Shown in pieces: positions 6,396 through 14,338 of a stretch of 22,217 nt of DNA; position 1 is the stretch's first letter, and each line of letters starts with the position of its first letter. The DNA is taken from positions 1 through 22,217 of the forward strand of contig JAIRSA010000031.1 of NCBI GenBank assembly GCA_031255695.1, written 5' to 3'. Both the position numbers and the translations under genes were made by a program. The notes under the pieces were generated by a model. That model made no database searches. It was not told where the DNA came from and saw only the letters and a program-made list of their open reading frames with translations. The DNA comes from Eubacteriales Family XIII. Incertae Sedis bacterium. Lineage in GTDB: Bacteria > Bacillota > Clostridia > Peptostreptococcales > Anaerovoracaceae.

Positions 6396-8555
6396 TCAGT
6401 CCGCGCCGCCTCTGACGGCGCCTACGATCTCATTATACCACTTGGCGGCCTCTATGTACGAATCGCTTATCAGTTTGTCGCTGAGGCTGTGCATGGCGGC
6501 GAATGCCGCTATCTCGTCCCAGTTGGCGTATTCGTAGTTGGCGAAGAACGCGATCATGTCCGAGAACGGGCCGCCCATGCCCATCAGCGATTCCCGGATC
6601 TCGTCGGCGATCGTTATCTCCTCGAATATCTCTTCCTTGCTTTTTTCCAGGGCCACATGCAGCAGGGAGAGCAGGCCGACGGTGAAGACGTGCTTTGGGT
6701 TGCGCCTCGGCTTGAAGTGGGGCGCCAGCAGCTCGCCGAAGCGGGCCCTCACAAGGGAGAGCCTCACCAGCTCAAGCGGGGCATCGGCCGCCACCCCGCG
6801 CAGCGCGAGCGTCGCTATCCATTTCTTCAGGTTGTTTTCGCCCAGTATGGCCACTGCCGCCTGCACGGACGTGACCCTGTTGCGCAGCCCAACGGCGGCG
6901 GAGTTCAGCAGCCTGAGCAGTTTGTACGACATGGCGACGTCGGTGGCTATCAGGTCGCTGATCTCTTTGAAATCCACGTAGCCATCGTCGCTGGTAAGCC
7001 TGAGCAGCTTGATATAGTTCATCCGCAGGGGATGTACGTCCTTGATCTTCTTGGTCTCTGGCGGCAGGCTGAAGAAGAAGCCCTGGAACAGCCTGAAGCC
7101 CTGGCCGGCCGCGGCGGCGAAGTCCTTGGGCGTGTCGACGCCCAGCGCGACGAAGCGCTTGCCTGGGCATGCGGCGATCAGCTGCTGCCAGCCGCCGCCC
7201 TTGGCTGCGGCCGCCTGCCATCCGCCCACGCCCTCCGCGCCGATCTTGATGTAGTCGGCGAGCCCCAGCAGCTCCGCCGAGATCTCCTTCCCGCTGGGAT
7301 CGACGGCTGCAAGGGTGTAGCCGTAGCCCTTCAGCTCGCTGTAATGATCCAGCTCGCCCGGTTCCGGCTGCCGCCCCTTCGTCTGGATCTGCACTACGAA
7401 CTTGTCCTTTGGCAGGCCGCTGCGGACTGCCGCGTTCAGAAGCTGGACAGAATACGAGATGAAGTAGCATGTGTCGCCCGCCATCACTGAAAGATCCACG
7501 ACATCCATAGTCCGGTCAAACTCTGTGAGGTTGACCTCGTCCTCCAGATCCTTGCCCTCGTTGCCCCTGTCGATCAGCTCGTAGCCGAAGGTGTCGCCGT
7601 CTTCATCGAGTATTGGCTGTATATTTATGTACAGATCCTTGAATTTCTTGGCTGCGTCGTACTGTTCCTCGAAAAGCACAAGCCTGGCGCGCCCGGCCGC
7701 CTTCGCCTTGTATAGGGCGATGTCCGCCTTCCGCAGAAGCTCCGGGAAGTTATGCCCATGTTTGGGGAAAAATGACGCCCCCATGCTTATTGTGCATGAG
7801 AGCTCGATGTTAGGCATGGTATATGACATGAGGGCGCCCGCGAGCAGATCGGCAAAGTGGGCGCACAGCCCGGCGTCGCCATCCTCAAACTCGTCGGCGC
7901 CGCACGAATACAGCAGCACGAACTCGTCCCCGCCCAGCCTGTAGAGGTGCCCTGAGAAGACCTGGTTCTCCTGTAGGCGCGAGGTTATCCTGCGCAGCAT
8001 CACGTCGCCCGTGTTGTGCCCGTAGGTGTCGTTGATGCTCTTGAAGTTGTCGAGGTCGAACAGCGCTATCACCCCGCACAGCTCGCCGCTCACGATCCGC
8101 TCCCGGATCCTTTCGAAGTCCTCCCTCAGTTTCTGCCTGTTCGGGACCCCTGTCAGCTGGTCTATATACGCGAGGTTATAGAGCTTCAGGCTGTTCTCCT
8201 TCTCTTCGTCGATATTCCTGACGCTCAGCACTATGCATTCTTTGTCGTCAACCCAAACGGCGGGCCGGCTCACGCCCGCGTACCCGCTGCCATTGACGTC
8301 CTCGATCTCAAACGAGAACTCGTAGTTTTCATCTTCAAAGCACAGCTCGAAAAGGCCTGGGAAAATGCTGGCATAGCCGTTCTGGAAATCGCGCCGCATG
8401 TCGCCGCCCACGTCAAGCCGCCCATTCGCCGCCTCATTCATGAACAGGACCCTTTTGTCACGTTTCCCGACCACGACCACATCCATATCGAATGAGTCCA
8501 GTATCCCCCCGAGGATGCCCTCAAGCTGCTGTCTCTTGTTGCCGTTCAATATCAT
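6396..8555 (-). CDS. PAS-GGDEF-degenerate EAL-HDOD signalling protein
   Basis: About 719 residues with four parts. Residues about 20-120 are PAS-like. Residues about 130-300 are a GGDEF domain with intact GGDEF (about 208-212), FDLDNFKSINDTYGH and ADIALYKAK, so it is probably an active diguanylate cyclase; the RxxD inhibition site is absent. Residues about 305-500 resemble an EAL domain (QPILDEDGDTFGYELIDR, then GFRLFQGFFFSLP) but catalytic positions are changed: AAVDPSG where DDFG is expected, and VALGVDT for the usual AEGVET. Residues about 510-719 are an HDOD domain (VAMSYKLLRLLNS). No membrane segments. The EAL-HDOD half resembles YuxH-type proteins. The start is probably the ATG at 8553-8555 after GGGAG; a TTG six codons upstream is also in frame. 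It is divergent from motAB, suggesting a link to motility. Confidence 0.88.
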   Translation of the reverse strand: MILNGNKRQQLEGILGGILDSFDMDVVVVGKRDKRVLFMNEAANGRLDVGGDMRRDFQNGYASIFPGLFELCFEDENYEFSFEIEDVNGSGYAGVSRPAVWVDDKECIVLSVRNIDEEKENSLKLYNLAYIDQLTGVPNRQKLREDFERIRERIVSGELCGVIALFDLDNFKSINDTYGHNTGDVMLRRITSRLQENQVFSGHLYRLGGDEFVLLYSCGADEFEDGDAGLCAHFADLLAGALMSYTMPNIELSCTISMGASFFPKHGHNFPELLRKADIALYKAKAAGRARLVLFEEQYDAAKKFKDLYINIQPILDEDGDTFGYELIDRGNEGKDLEDEVNLTEFDRTMDVVDLSVMAGDTCYFISYSVQLLNAAVRSGLPKDKFVVQIQTKGRQPEPGELDHYSELKGYGYTLAAVDPSGKEISAELLGLADYIKIGAEGVGGWQAAAAKGGGWQQLIAACPGKRFVALGVDTPKDFAAAAGQGFRLFQGFFFSLPPETKKIKDVHPLRMNYIKLLRLTSDDGYVDFKEISDLIATDVAMSYKLLRLLNSAAVGLRNRVTSVQAAVAILGENNLKKWIATLALRGVAADAPLELVRLSLVRARFGELLAPHFKPRRNPKHVFTVGLLSLLHVALEKSKEEIFEEITIADEIRESLMGMGGPFSDMIAFFANYEYANWDEIAAFAAMHSLSDKLISDSYIEAAKWYNEIVGAVRGGAD

Positions 8556-8591
8556 ATCATACTTAACTCCCAATCATAGGATCATTGCTAA

Positions 8592-8620
8592 ATTATAGCA
8601 CAAACGCGGCCAATATTCAA
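8592..8620 (-). promoter_or_regulatory. promoter of the GGDEF-HDOD gene
   Basis: On the minus strand TTGAAT (complement of 8615-8620) and TATAAT (complement of 8592-8597) are 17 bp apart. The leader to the ATG at 8555 would be about 30 nt. The same -35 variant, TTGAAT, is used at the por promoter. Confidence 0.7.
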
Positions 8621-8742
8621 ATCAATTGTAGATTATTATTCAATAATTCCTTAGCTGAGGCCCCGCTGGCCCCTGGGCGGCGCCTGTGGCAGGGCGGCAT
8701 ACGGGGCCGGCGCCCAGGCCCCGCGTCCGGGCGGCATGGGGG

Positions 8743-8754
8743 AAATGCGCATTT
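8743..8754. repeat. perfect 12-bp palindrome, possible operator
   Basis: AAATGCGCATTT is fully self-complementary and stands between two divergent promoters, about 65 bp upstream of the motA -35 box. It could bind a dimeric regulator shared by the GGDEF gene and motAB, but no family is recognised. Confidence 0.25.
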
Positions 8755-8819
8755 GTGGGCATTTTAAGTGAAATTATCCAGGAAATTTTGAAAACCGGCC
8801 AGAAAGCTGGTCTTTACGA

Positions 8820-8848
8820 TTGACAATCTTAGTATAATAATTTAAAAT
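8820..8848 (+). promoter_or_regulatory. promoter of motAB
   Basis: TTGACA (8820-8825) and TAAAAT (8843-8848) with a 17-bp spacer form a sigma-A-type promoter. Two extra TATAAT strings (8833-8838 and 8848-8853) overlap it at poor spacing. I see no flagellar sigma-D (sigma-28) box. Confidence 0.65.
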
Positions 8849-8946
8849 ATAATAGTAATGACAATCAAATTGCGCGGTAGGGGCGATCTGGCGTACAGTT
8901 TTTTTGTCAAAAAATCAAAACGTATGAATAGAAGGGGTGTGAATAC

Positions 8947-9714
8947 GTGGATATTTCGTCAATTGCCGGCATTATCATCGGTGTGGTAGCCGTTGTCGTC
9001 GGTATGCTTCTCAAGGGGGTTTCTTTCGATGCGTTGCTGAATCCGGCCGCATTCTTGATTATCATCGTTGGCACTGTAGGCGCGGTGACAATAGCTACTC
9101 CTCTTAACGAACTGAAGAATATCGGCAAGCTTTTCGGCGTTCTGTTCACCGGAGCAAAGTTCATGTCTGCCAACGAGGCCATCGAAAAGATCCTGTCATT
9201 CGCCGAAATGGCGCGCAGGGAGGGCCTGCTTGTGCTGGAAGCCAAGATACAGGAGGAGACCGACCCTTTCCTTATACGGGGGCTGCAGCTTCTTGTCGAC
9301 GGCGTTGACAGCGACCAGCTGGCGGAATCGATGGAGGCTGATATATCGGCCATGGAGAACCGCCATGCGGCGAATGCCAACATCTTCTCACAGGCAGGGA
9401 CCTACGCGCCCACGCTGGGCGTGCTCGGCGCGGTGCTTGGGCTTATAGCCGCCCTCGGCAACATGGAGGACATAGAGCTGCTGGGGCACGCGATCTCGGC
9501 GGCCTTCGTCGCGACATTGCTGGGGATATTCACAGGCTATGTGCTATGGCACCCGATGGCCAATAAGCTCAAACGGAAATCCAGGCAGGAAGTGCTGGTC
9601 AGGACGATAATCATGGAAGGCATAGTAGGCATCTGCCGCGGCATGAACCCGCGCATGCTGAAAGACAACCTCTCCAACTACATTGCCGCGAAGGACCGCG
9701 AAACCGCGTCGTAG
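8947..9714 (+). CDS. motA: flagellar motor stator protein MotA
   Basis: A 255-residue membrane protein that with MotB forms the ion-conducting stator driving flagellar rotation. Visible are an N-terminal membrane helix (residues about 4-22), a second one (about 32-52), the cytoplasmic segment with ARREGLLVLE, and the last helix pair with conserved TYAPTLGVLGAVLGLI and GIFTGYVLWHPMANKLK carrying the functional prolines. Length is normal. The start is GTG (8947-8949) after GAAGGGGTG; the ATG at 8924 is out of frame. It is followed 117 bp later by motB. Coupling ion (proton or sodium) cannot be told by eye. Confidence 0.94.
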   Translation: MDISSIAGIIIGVVAVVVGMLLKGVSFDALLNPAAFLIIIVGTVGAVTIATPLNELKNIGKLFGVLFTGAKFMSANEAIEKILSFAEMARREGLLVLEAKIQEETDPFLIRGLQLLVDGVDSDQLAESMEADISAMENRHAANANIFSQAGTYAPTLGVLGAVLGLIAALGNMEDIELLGHAISAAFVATLLGIFTGYVLWHPMANKLKRKSRQEVLVRTIIMEGIVGICRGMNPRMLKDNLSNYIAAKDRETAS

Positions 9715-9831
9715 CCGCAGGCATCCACGAGGCATTCCCTGGAATGGGGATGCTGTGGCGGCCGCATAGGGCTGGACGGCGCCTTGCTTGTATGTAATGC
9801 AATCCGTAATAGATAATGGGATAGGGGAATT

Positions 9832-10689
9832 ATGGCTAAGAAAAAACACGGGCCTCCGCACGAGGAGCACGCCGACGAGAGCTGGCTCATTCCTTACGCT
9901 GATCTGCTTACTCTGTTGCTAGCGCTCTTTATCGTGCTTTTCGCTTCAAGCTCAATAAACGAAGAAAAATACAATGCGGTGGCGGAAGCCTTCTACACTG
10001 AGTTCAATGGCTTCTTTTCCGAGCTGCTTTCCAGCGGCATAGGGGGCGACGGCTCCGGCGACATGGGCGATCTGCAGCTGCCCTACCCCGACGCGGGGAA
10101 GGAGGGCGAGGCCGGCGACGAAGAGAAGGCGGCCGCTGAGGCTGCGGCGCGCCAGCTGGGCAATCTCTACGAGTCGCTTGCAGAATACGTCTCGGACAAC
10201 AACCTCCAGGATACGATAGCGGTCGAGTTCCAGGGGGAAAACGTGCTTGTCACTCTGAAAAACGATGTCTGGTTCGAGTCGGGCAGCGCTGAGGTCACTG
10301 CCGGCATGTACAGCCAGGGGCAGATGCTCGCCAACCTGATACAGTCAAACCAGACGCCATCGAGCCCGCTTGAGGTCATAGTGGCGGGCCATACCGACAA
10401 TGTGCCGTCCAACTCGGCCAGATATCCGTCCAACTGGTATCTGAGTCTGGTCCGCGCCGTCAATTTCCTGACGGTGCTGCTTTCGGACGGCGATCTCAAC
10501 CCATCGTACTTCAGCACGCGCGGCTACGGCGAATACCACCCCATAGCTTCGAACGATACTGCGGAGGGGCGCCAGCAGAACCGCCGCGTCGAGCTGCTCA
10601 TATCGAGGCCGCGGGTGATAACCCCGCCTGACAGCCTGCTTATCGACGCATTGCAGGAAAGGGCCGCGCAGCAGGCGGCCGGCAACTGA
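9832..10689 (+). CDS. motB: flagellar motor stator protein MotB
   Basis: A 285-residue stator partner. A short charged N-terminus is followed by one membrane helix beginning WLIPYADLLTLLLALFIVLF, in which Asp24 is the conserved ion-binding aspartate. A Gly/Glu/Ala-rich linker (about residues 65-105) leads to an OmpA-like peptidoglycan-binding domain with VAGHTDNVPSN, RAVNFLTVLL, GYGEYHPIASNDT and GRQQNRRVELLI. The ATG follows AGGGGA. It ends in an Ala/Gln-rich tail whose coding sequence is partly repeated after the stop codon. It probably shares the motA promoter. Confidence 0.94.
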   Translation: MAKKKHGPPHEEHADESWLIPYADLLTLLLALFIVLFASSSINEEKYNAVAEAFYTEFNGFFSELLSSGIGGDGSGDMGDLQLPYPDAGKEGEAGDEEKAAAEAAARQLGNLYESLAEYVSDNNLQDTIAVEFQGENVLVTLKNDVWFESGSAEVTAGMYSQGQMLANLIQSNQTPSSPLEVIVAGHTDNVPSNSARYPSNWYLSLVRAVNFLTVLLSDGDLNPSYFSTRGYGEYHPIASNDTAEGRQQNRRVELLISRPRVITPPDSLLIDALQERAAQQAAGN

Positions 10690-10737
10690 CCGGCCGGCGC
10701 TGATGGGGCGGCCGGCCGGGGGCAGCAGGCCGGCAAC
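10668..10737. repeat. direct repeat of the motB 3' end
   Basis: GCAGCAGGCGGCCGGCAAC (10668-10686, last codons of motB) recurs as GCAGCAGGCCGGCAAC (10722-10737) beyond the stop. Between them lies a CCGGCCGG inverted repeat (from 10690 to about 10719). Confidence 0.55.
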
Positions 10738-10791
10738 AGCCACTGGCGCCGCTGGGGCGGCGGAACGGCGACGGCAGCCAAAGTGTACACG

Positions 10792-10828
10792 AAAAAACAG
10801 GGTACCGCTCGCGGATGCCCTGTTTTTT
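10792..10828. terminator. bidirectional rho-independent terminator
   Basis: An 11-bp stem AAAAAACAGGG / CCCTGTTTTTT encloses a second inner stem CCGC/GCGG. It lies between the convergent motB and sulfhydrylase genes and can stop transcription from both sides. Confidence 0.88.
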
Positions 10829-10830
10829 GC

Positions 10831-10896
10831 TGTTGGGGCAGCGGGCTGACGTCGCCCGGCGCCTGTTGGGGCGGCAGGCTGACGTCGCCCGGAGCA
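10831..10896. repeat. 33-bp tandem duplication
   Basis: Two head-to-tail 33-bp units (10831-10863 and 10864-10896), each starting TGTTGGGGC and sharing GGCTGACGTCGCCCGG, differ at four positions. The pair fills the space between the terminator and the sulfhydrylase stop codon, and is inside the expected 3' untranslated region of that gene. Confidence 0.8.
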
Positions 10897-10901
10897 CAGT
10901 A

Positions 10902-12194
10902 TTAGACCGCCTTGAATGCCTCATCCAGGTCGGCTATGATGTCGTTTATGTTCTCCGTGCCTATGGAGAGCCGGATCGTGTTGGGCCTGATGCCCTGCTC
11001 CGCCAGTTCCTCTCCCGTGAGCTGCGAATGCGTCGTGCTCGCGGGATGGATCACGAGCGACTTCACGTCGGCCACATTCGCGAGCAGCGAGAATATCTCC
11101 AATCTATCGATAAAGCGCCAGGCCGCTTCCGCCCCGCCCTTGATCTCAAACGTAAATATGCTGCCTGCGCCGTCCGGGAAATACTTCTTGTACACCTCGT
11201 GGCTGGGCTGCCCCGGTATGGACGGGTGGTTGATCTTATCCACCTTCGGCTGGCCCTTCAGGTACTCTATGACCTTCAATGTATTCTCGATGTGCCTCTC
11301 TATCCTGAGCGAGAGCGTCTCCACGCCCTGGAGCAGCAGGAATGAGCTGAACGGCGCGATGGCCGCGCCGGTATCCCTCAGCAGCACGGCGCGGATCCGC
11401 ATGACGAATGCGGCCGGCCCGACGGCCTTCGTGAAGGATATGCCATGGTAGCTGGCGTTCGGCTCTGTTATATGCGGGAATTTTCCGCTCGCTTCCCAAT
11501 CGAATTTGCCGCTGTCAACGATGATCCCGCCCAGCGTCGTGCCATGCCCCCCGAGGAATTTGGTCGCCGAGTGTATTACTATATCCGCCCCATGCTCGAA
11601 GGGCCTGAGCAGGTATGGCGATGTGAAGGTATTGTCCACGACCAGCGGTATCCCGTTCTTGTGGGCGATGGCAGCGACTTCCTCGATATCGATCACATTT
11701 GAGTTTGGGTTCCCCATAGACTCGATGAAGATCGCTTTGGTGTTCGGCTGTATGGCCTTTTCGAAACTGCCTGCCTCGTCCGGGTCGGCGAATGTCGTCG
11801 TGATCCCATAGTTCGGCAGTGTGTGCATGAGGAGGTTGTAGCTCCCGCCGTATATCGTTTTGGCCGATACGATATGATCGCCCGCAATGGCCAGATTCTG
11901 GATGGTGTAGTCGAGCGCCGCAGCGCCCGATGCCACCGCAAGCGCCGCGACGCCGCCTTCCAGCGCCGCAATGCGCTGTTCGAATATGTCCTGTGTGGGG
12001 TTCGTCAGCCTTGTATAGATATTGCCGGCGTCCACAAGCCCAAACCTCGCCGCCGCGTGCTCTGAATTGTGAAAAACATAAGAAGTCGTCTGGTAGATCG
12101 GTACCGCCCTGGAGTCCGTAGCCGGATCCGGCATCTCCTGCCCGACGTGTACCTGCTTTGTCTCGAATCTCCATTTGTCTTTGTTAACTGACAT
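10902..12194 (-). CDS. O-acetylhomoserine sulfhydrylase (Cys/Met metabolism PLP enzyme)
   Basis: A 430-residue cytoplasmic PLP enzyme that makes homocysteine from O-acetylhomoserine and sulfide, feeding methionine synthesis. The PLP lysine is Lys212 in HSATKFLGGHG; other marks are YTRLTNPTQDIFEQRIAALE, VASGAAAL, VVDNTFTSPYLLRP and, near the end, HPASTTHSQL, typical of the MetY subgroup (about 430 residues) rather than the shorter cystathionine gamma-synthases. The start ATG follows AGGTGATG. I see no SAM riboswitch or T-box in the 127-nt gap upstream. The enzyme could be co-transcribed with the ArAE_1 gene. Related methionine gamma-lyase activity is the main alternative. Confidence 0.9.
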   Translation of the reverse strand: MSVNKDKWRFETKQVHVGQEMPDPATDSRAVPIYQTTSYVFHNSEHAAARFGLVDAGNIYTRLTNPTQDIFEQRIAALEGGVAALAVASGAAALDYTIQNLAIAGDHIVSAKTIYGGSYNLLMHTLPNYGITTTFADPDEAGSFEKAIQPNTKAIFIESMGNPNSNVIDIEEVAAIAHKNGIPLVVDNTFTSPYLLRPFEHGADIVIHSATKFLGGHGTTLGGIIVDSGKFDWEASGKFPHITEPNASYHGISFTKAVGPAAFVMRIRAVLLRDTGAAIAPFSSFLLLQGVETLSLRIERHIENTLKVIEYLKGQPKVDKINHPSIPGQPSHEVYKKYFPDGAGSIFTFEIKGGAEAAWRFIDRLEIFSLLANVADVKSLVIHPASTTHSQLTGEELAEQGIRPNTIRLSIGTENINDIIADLDEAFKAV

Positions 12195-12321
12195 ATCATC
12201 ACCTCGCTTTATATTCCCTGCATTCTATCTGACAGGCAAACAAAAATTTATGCTGCCCGCCGGCCCGCCGCGCGAAAACAATGCCTTGCCCTTCACAGGC
12301 TTTGTTTCCGCATGGCATGAG

Positions 12322-12930
12322 TCATATGCCGCGGCCGCTGTCATGCCCCCCGCCGCCTCCATTCCCGCCATCATCCCCGCCATCATCGTCCCCGCTTTCG
12401 CCGTCTTTCTGCGGGCGCGTGTCGGGATTGTGTATGAAATGATTGACCCCTATGCCCATACCGATGCCGACAAGTGTGTCGGCGAGCCGCCTGACGCTGT
12501 GCGCAAATGGCGTCTCAGATGTCTGCCCCATCGCTATAACAAGGAACACGACGCAGCCCATGACTATGGCATTGCTTATTTTAAGGACGTTGCACGTCAC
12601 GATGAGCACTATTATCCCCAGTGAGATCATCGCTATGACAAGGTAGGGGTTCTTGAAAAAGGCGTCCAGATACAGGAATATCATGCCCATCAACGCGCCG
12701 ATGAATGTGCCCAGAAATCTGTTGAGCCCATTCGAGAATGTCTTTTCCATGGAGTCCTGCATGCATATTATGGCGGCTATGCAGGCCAGAAACGCGTCGA
12801 ACCTTGTCGCGATCCCATATACTTCGAAGAAATGGTATACGGTCAGGCAGAGGAAGACCACCAGGGCCGTCTTCACCGTCCGCATGCCTACAGGAGATAC
12901 TATTTTCCTGCTTTTTTCATTTTTTTCCAT
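12322..12930 (-). CDS. ArAE_1/UPF0421 family integral membrane protein
   Basis: A 202-residue membrane protein with about five or six predicted helices between residues 18 and 165 (for example TALVVFLCLTVYHFF, FLACIAAIICM, NRFLGTFIGALMGMIFLYL, LVIAMISLGIIVLIVTC). It resembles the aromatic acid exporter family 1 domain (DUF939), common in Bacillota, whose substrate is usually unknown. The cytoplasmic part usual in longer relatives is missing; instead the last ~35 residues are a Gly/Asp tail (GESGDDDGGDDGG...), partly encoded by a 12-bp tandem repeat (12364-12387). The ATG has only a weak ribosome binding site. Confidence 0.75.
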   Translation of the reverse strand: MEKNEKSRKIVSPVGMRTVKTALVVFLCLTVYHFFEVYGIATRFDAFLACIAAIICMQDSMEKTFSNGLNRFLGTFIGALMGMIFLYLDAFFKNPYLVIAMISLGIIVLIVTCNVLKISNAIVMGCVVFLVIAMGQTSETPFAHSVRRLADTLVGIGMGIGVNHFIHNPDTRPQKDGESGDDDGGDDGGNGGGGGHDSGRGI

Positions 12931-13014
12931 ACTGATTTTTGATCCTATCTATCTGTCTTGCCGCGGGGCGGCCCCCGTCCTGCCGCGCTTCCGCATCTGG
13001 CGGCGGCGTGGCGG

Positions 13015-13056
13015 CCTTGCTGCGGGGTGGGCCCCCTTACTGCGGGGCAGGCCCCT
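13015..13056. repeat. 20-bp tandem repeat across the alr stop codon
   Basis: CCTTGCTGCGGGGTGGGCCC (from 13015) is repeated with a 20-bp period as CCTTACTGCGGGGCAGGCCC (from 13035). The alr stop TAA (complement of 13037-13039) lies in the second unit. A weaker third copy is near 12959-12976. Confidence 0.6.
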
Positions 13057-14338
13057 CTGCGCCGGCCTCGTCGATCATCCCGGCGCGCGGTTTTGTGCTA
13101 TACATGAACAGTTTGGGCAGGCGCTGCCCGAACCTGCATATGACCTCGTACTTTATGGTGCCCGCATGGCCGGCGATCTCCTCCGGCGAGATGGCCTTGC
13201 CGCCCTGCGAGCCCATGACTATGGCTTCGTCGTATTCCTTCACGCCTGGCACGTCGGTAAGGTCTATCATGCACTGGTCCATGCATATGGTGCCGACGAT
13301 GGGCGCGTAGCAGCCGTTCACTATCACCCTGCCCCGCCCGGTAAGCACGCGCGGCAGCCCGTCCGCATAGCCCAGCGGCAATGTCCCTATGAGGCTCTCC
13401 CTTTCCGTCGTGAATGTGGCGCCGTAGCTGACCGAAAAGCCTGGGGGCACCTTCTTCAGCAGGACGATGTTGGCCTTTATGCACATCGCGGGCCTGAGCG
13501 GCAGGCTTGCGGCATAGACGCCACCGTCCGGGTAGTAGCCGTAGATCACGATGCCTGGGCGCACGCCCTCATACAGGCTTTCCGGGAAGTTGAGCATAGC
13601 CGCGCTGTTCGCCATGGTACGGTAGCCGGCCGGGACGCCCGCAGCCTCGATCCCCTGCGTGAAGCGCCCGAATTCCGCTATCTGCGCCCTGGCGTAGGCC
13701 CTGTCTCCGTCCTCTGCGGTGGCAAAATGCGAGAAGAAGCCTTTGATCCTGATGCCGGGGAGGCGGCTGATCGCCTGTATGGCGCCAATGCTTTCCTGCG
13801 AATGCATGAAGCCCACGCGGCCCATGCCCGTCTCCAATGCGACAAAGATCTCGACAGGGGCGGCGGGACCTGCCTCGCCACCGCGCCCAGCCACACTGCC
13901 GCGCCCGCCATCGCCGCGCCGCTCGGGGCCTGCGCCGGCGGGTTCTGCGCCGGCAAGCTCCGCGACGGCGGCCGCGGAAATGGCGGCCGCGTCCTGGGCT
14001 GTGGAAACCACCGGCGTCAGCCCATACCTGACGATCTCCTTTTCGTTGCCCCTCGGCGTAAGGCTGAGTATGACTATCGGGAGTTTCACGCCGGCGTCGC
14101 GCAGGGCCACGGCCTCCTGCAGCGTGGCCACGCCCAGGCGCTCCACGCCTTCCCCCTCAAGGGTTTCCGCGACCCTGACCGCGCCATGCCCATAGGCGTC
14201 GGCCTTCACCACGCCTATCACCTCGCTGGCCCCGGCCATTCTTTTGATCGCGCGGATATTATGCCTTATGTTGTCCAGATCTATTTCCGCCCAGGCGGTC
14301 CTGCGTTTTTGCCTTATGTAGCTACTGTCGCTGCTCAT
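13037..14338 (-). CDS. alr: alanine racemase
   Basis: A 433-residue PLP enzyme that interconverts L- and D-alanine for peptidoglycan. The PLP lysine is Lys45 in VVKADAYGHGA and the catalytic tyrosine is Tyr305 in SVSYGATFTTE; MGRVGF, NSAAML, RPGIVIYGYYP and GTICMDQCMIDLT are also typical. The protein is longer than the usual 370-390 residues because of a Gly/Ala/Glu/Arg low-complexity insertion at about 124-160, just before the EIFVALETGMGRVG strand, and an extended C-terminus ending GAEGPAPQ. The ATG follows AAGGTG and overlaps the upstream unknown gene by 17 nt. Confidence 0.93.
   Translation of the reverse strand: MSSDSSYIRQKRRTAWAEIDLDNIRHNIRAIKRMAGASEVIGVVKADAYGHGAVRVAETLEGEGVERLGVATLQEAVALRDAGVKLPIVILSLTPRGNEKEIVRYGLTPVVSTAQDAAAISAAAVAELAGAEPAGAGPERRGDGGRGSVAGRGGEAGPAAPVEIFVALETGMGRVGFMHSQESIGAIQAISRLPGIRIKGFFSHFATAEDGDRAYARAQIAEFGRFTQGIEAAGVPAGYRTMANSAAMLNFPESLYEGVRPGIVIYGYYPDGGVYAASLPLRPAMCIKANIVLLKKVPPGFSVSYGATFTTERESLIGTLPLGYADGLPRVLTGRGRVIVNGCYAPIVGTICMDQCMIDLTDVPGVKEYDEAIVMGSQGGKAISPEEIAGHAGTIKYEVICRFGQRLPKLFMYSTKPRAGMIDEAGAEGPAPQ

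Larger units (their letters stand above)
8556..8946. other. divergent regulatory spacer between the GGDEF gene and motA
   Basis: About 390 bases with no gene. It holds back-to-back promoters (8592-8620 leftward, 8820-8848 rightward), a GC-rich block (about 8655-8740), a perfect 12-bp palindrome AAATGCGCATTT (8743-8754), a short inverted repeat CCAG-AAAG-CTGG (8799-8810) just upstream of the motA promoter, and an A/T inverted repeat (8899-8914) in the motA leader. Confidence 0.6.

Noticed and set aside
12195..12321. SAM riboswitch or T-box before the sulfhydrylase gene
   Set aside because: The 127-nt gap shows neither the conserved SAM-I core nor a T-box motif, and no terminator/antiterminator pair.
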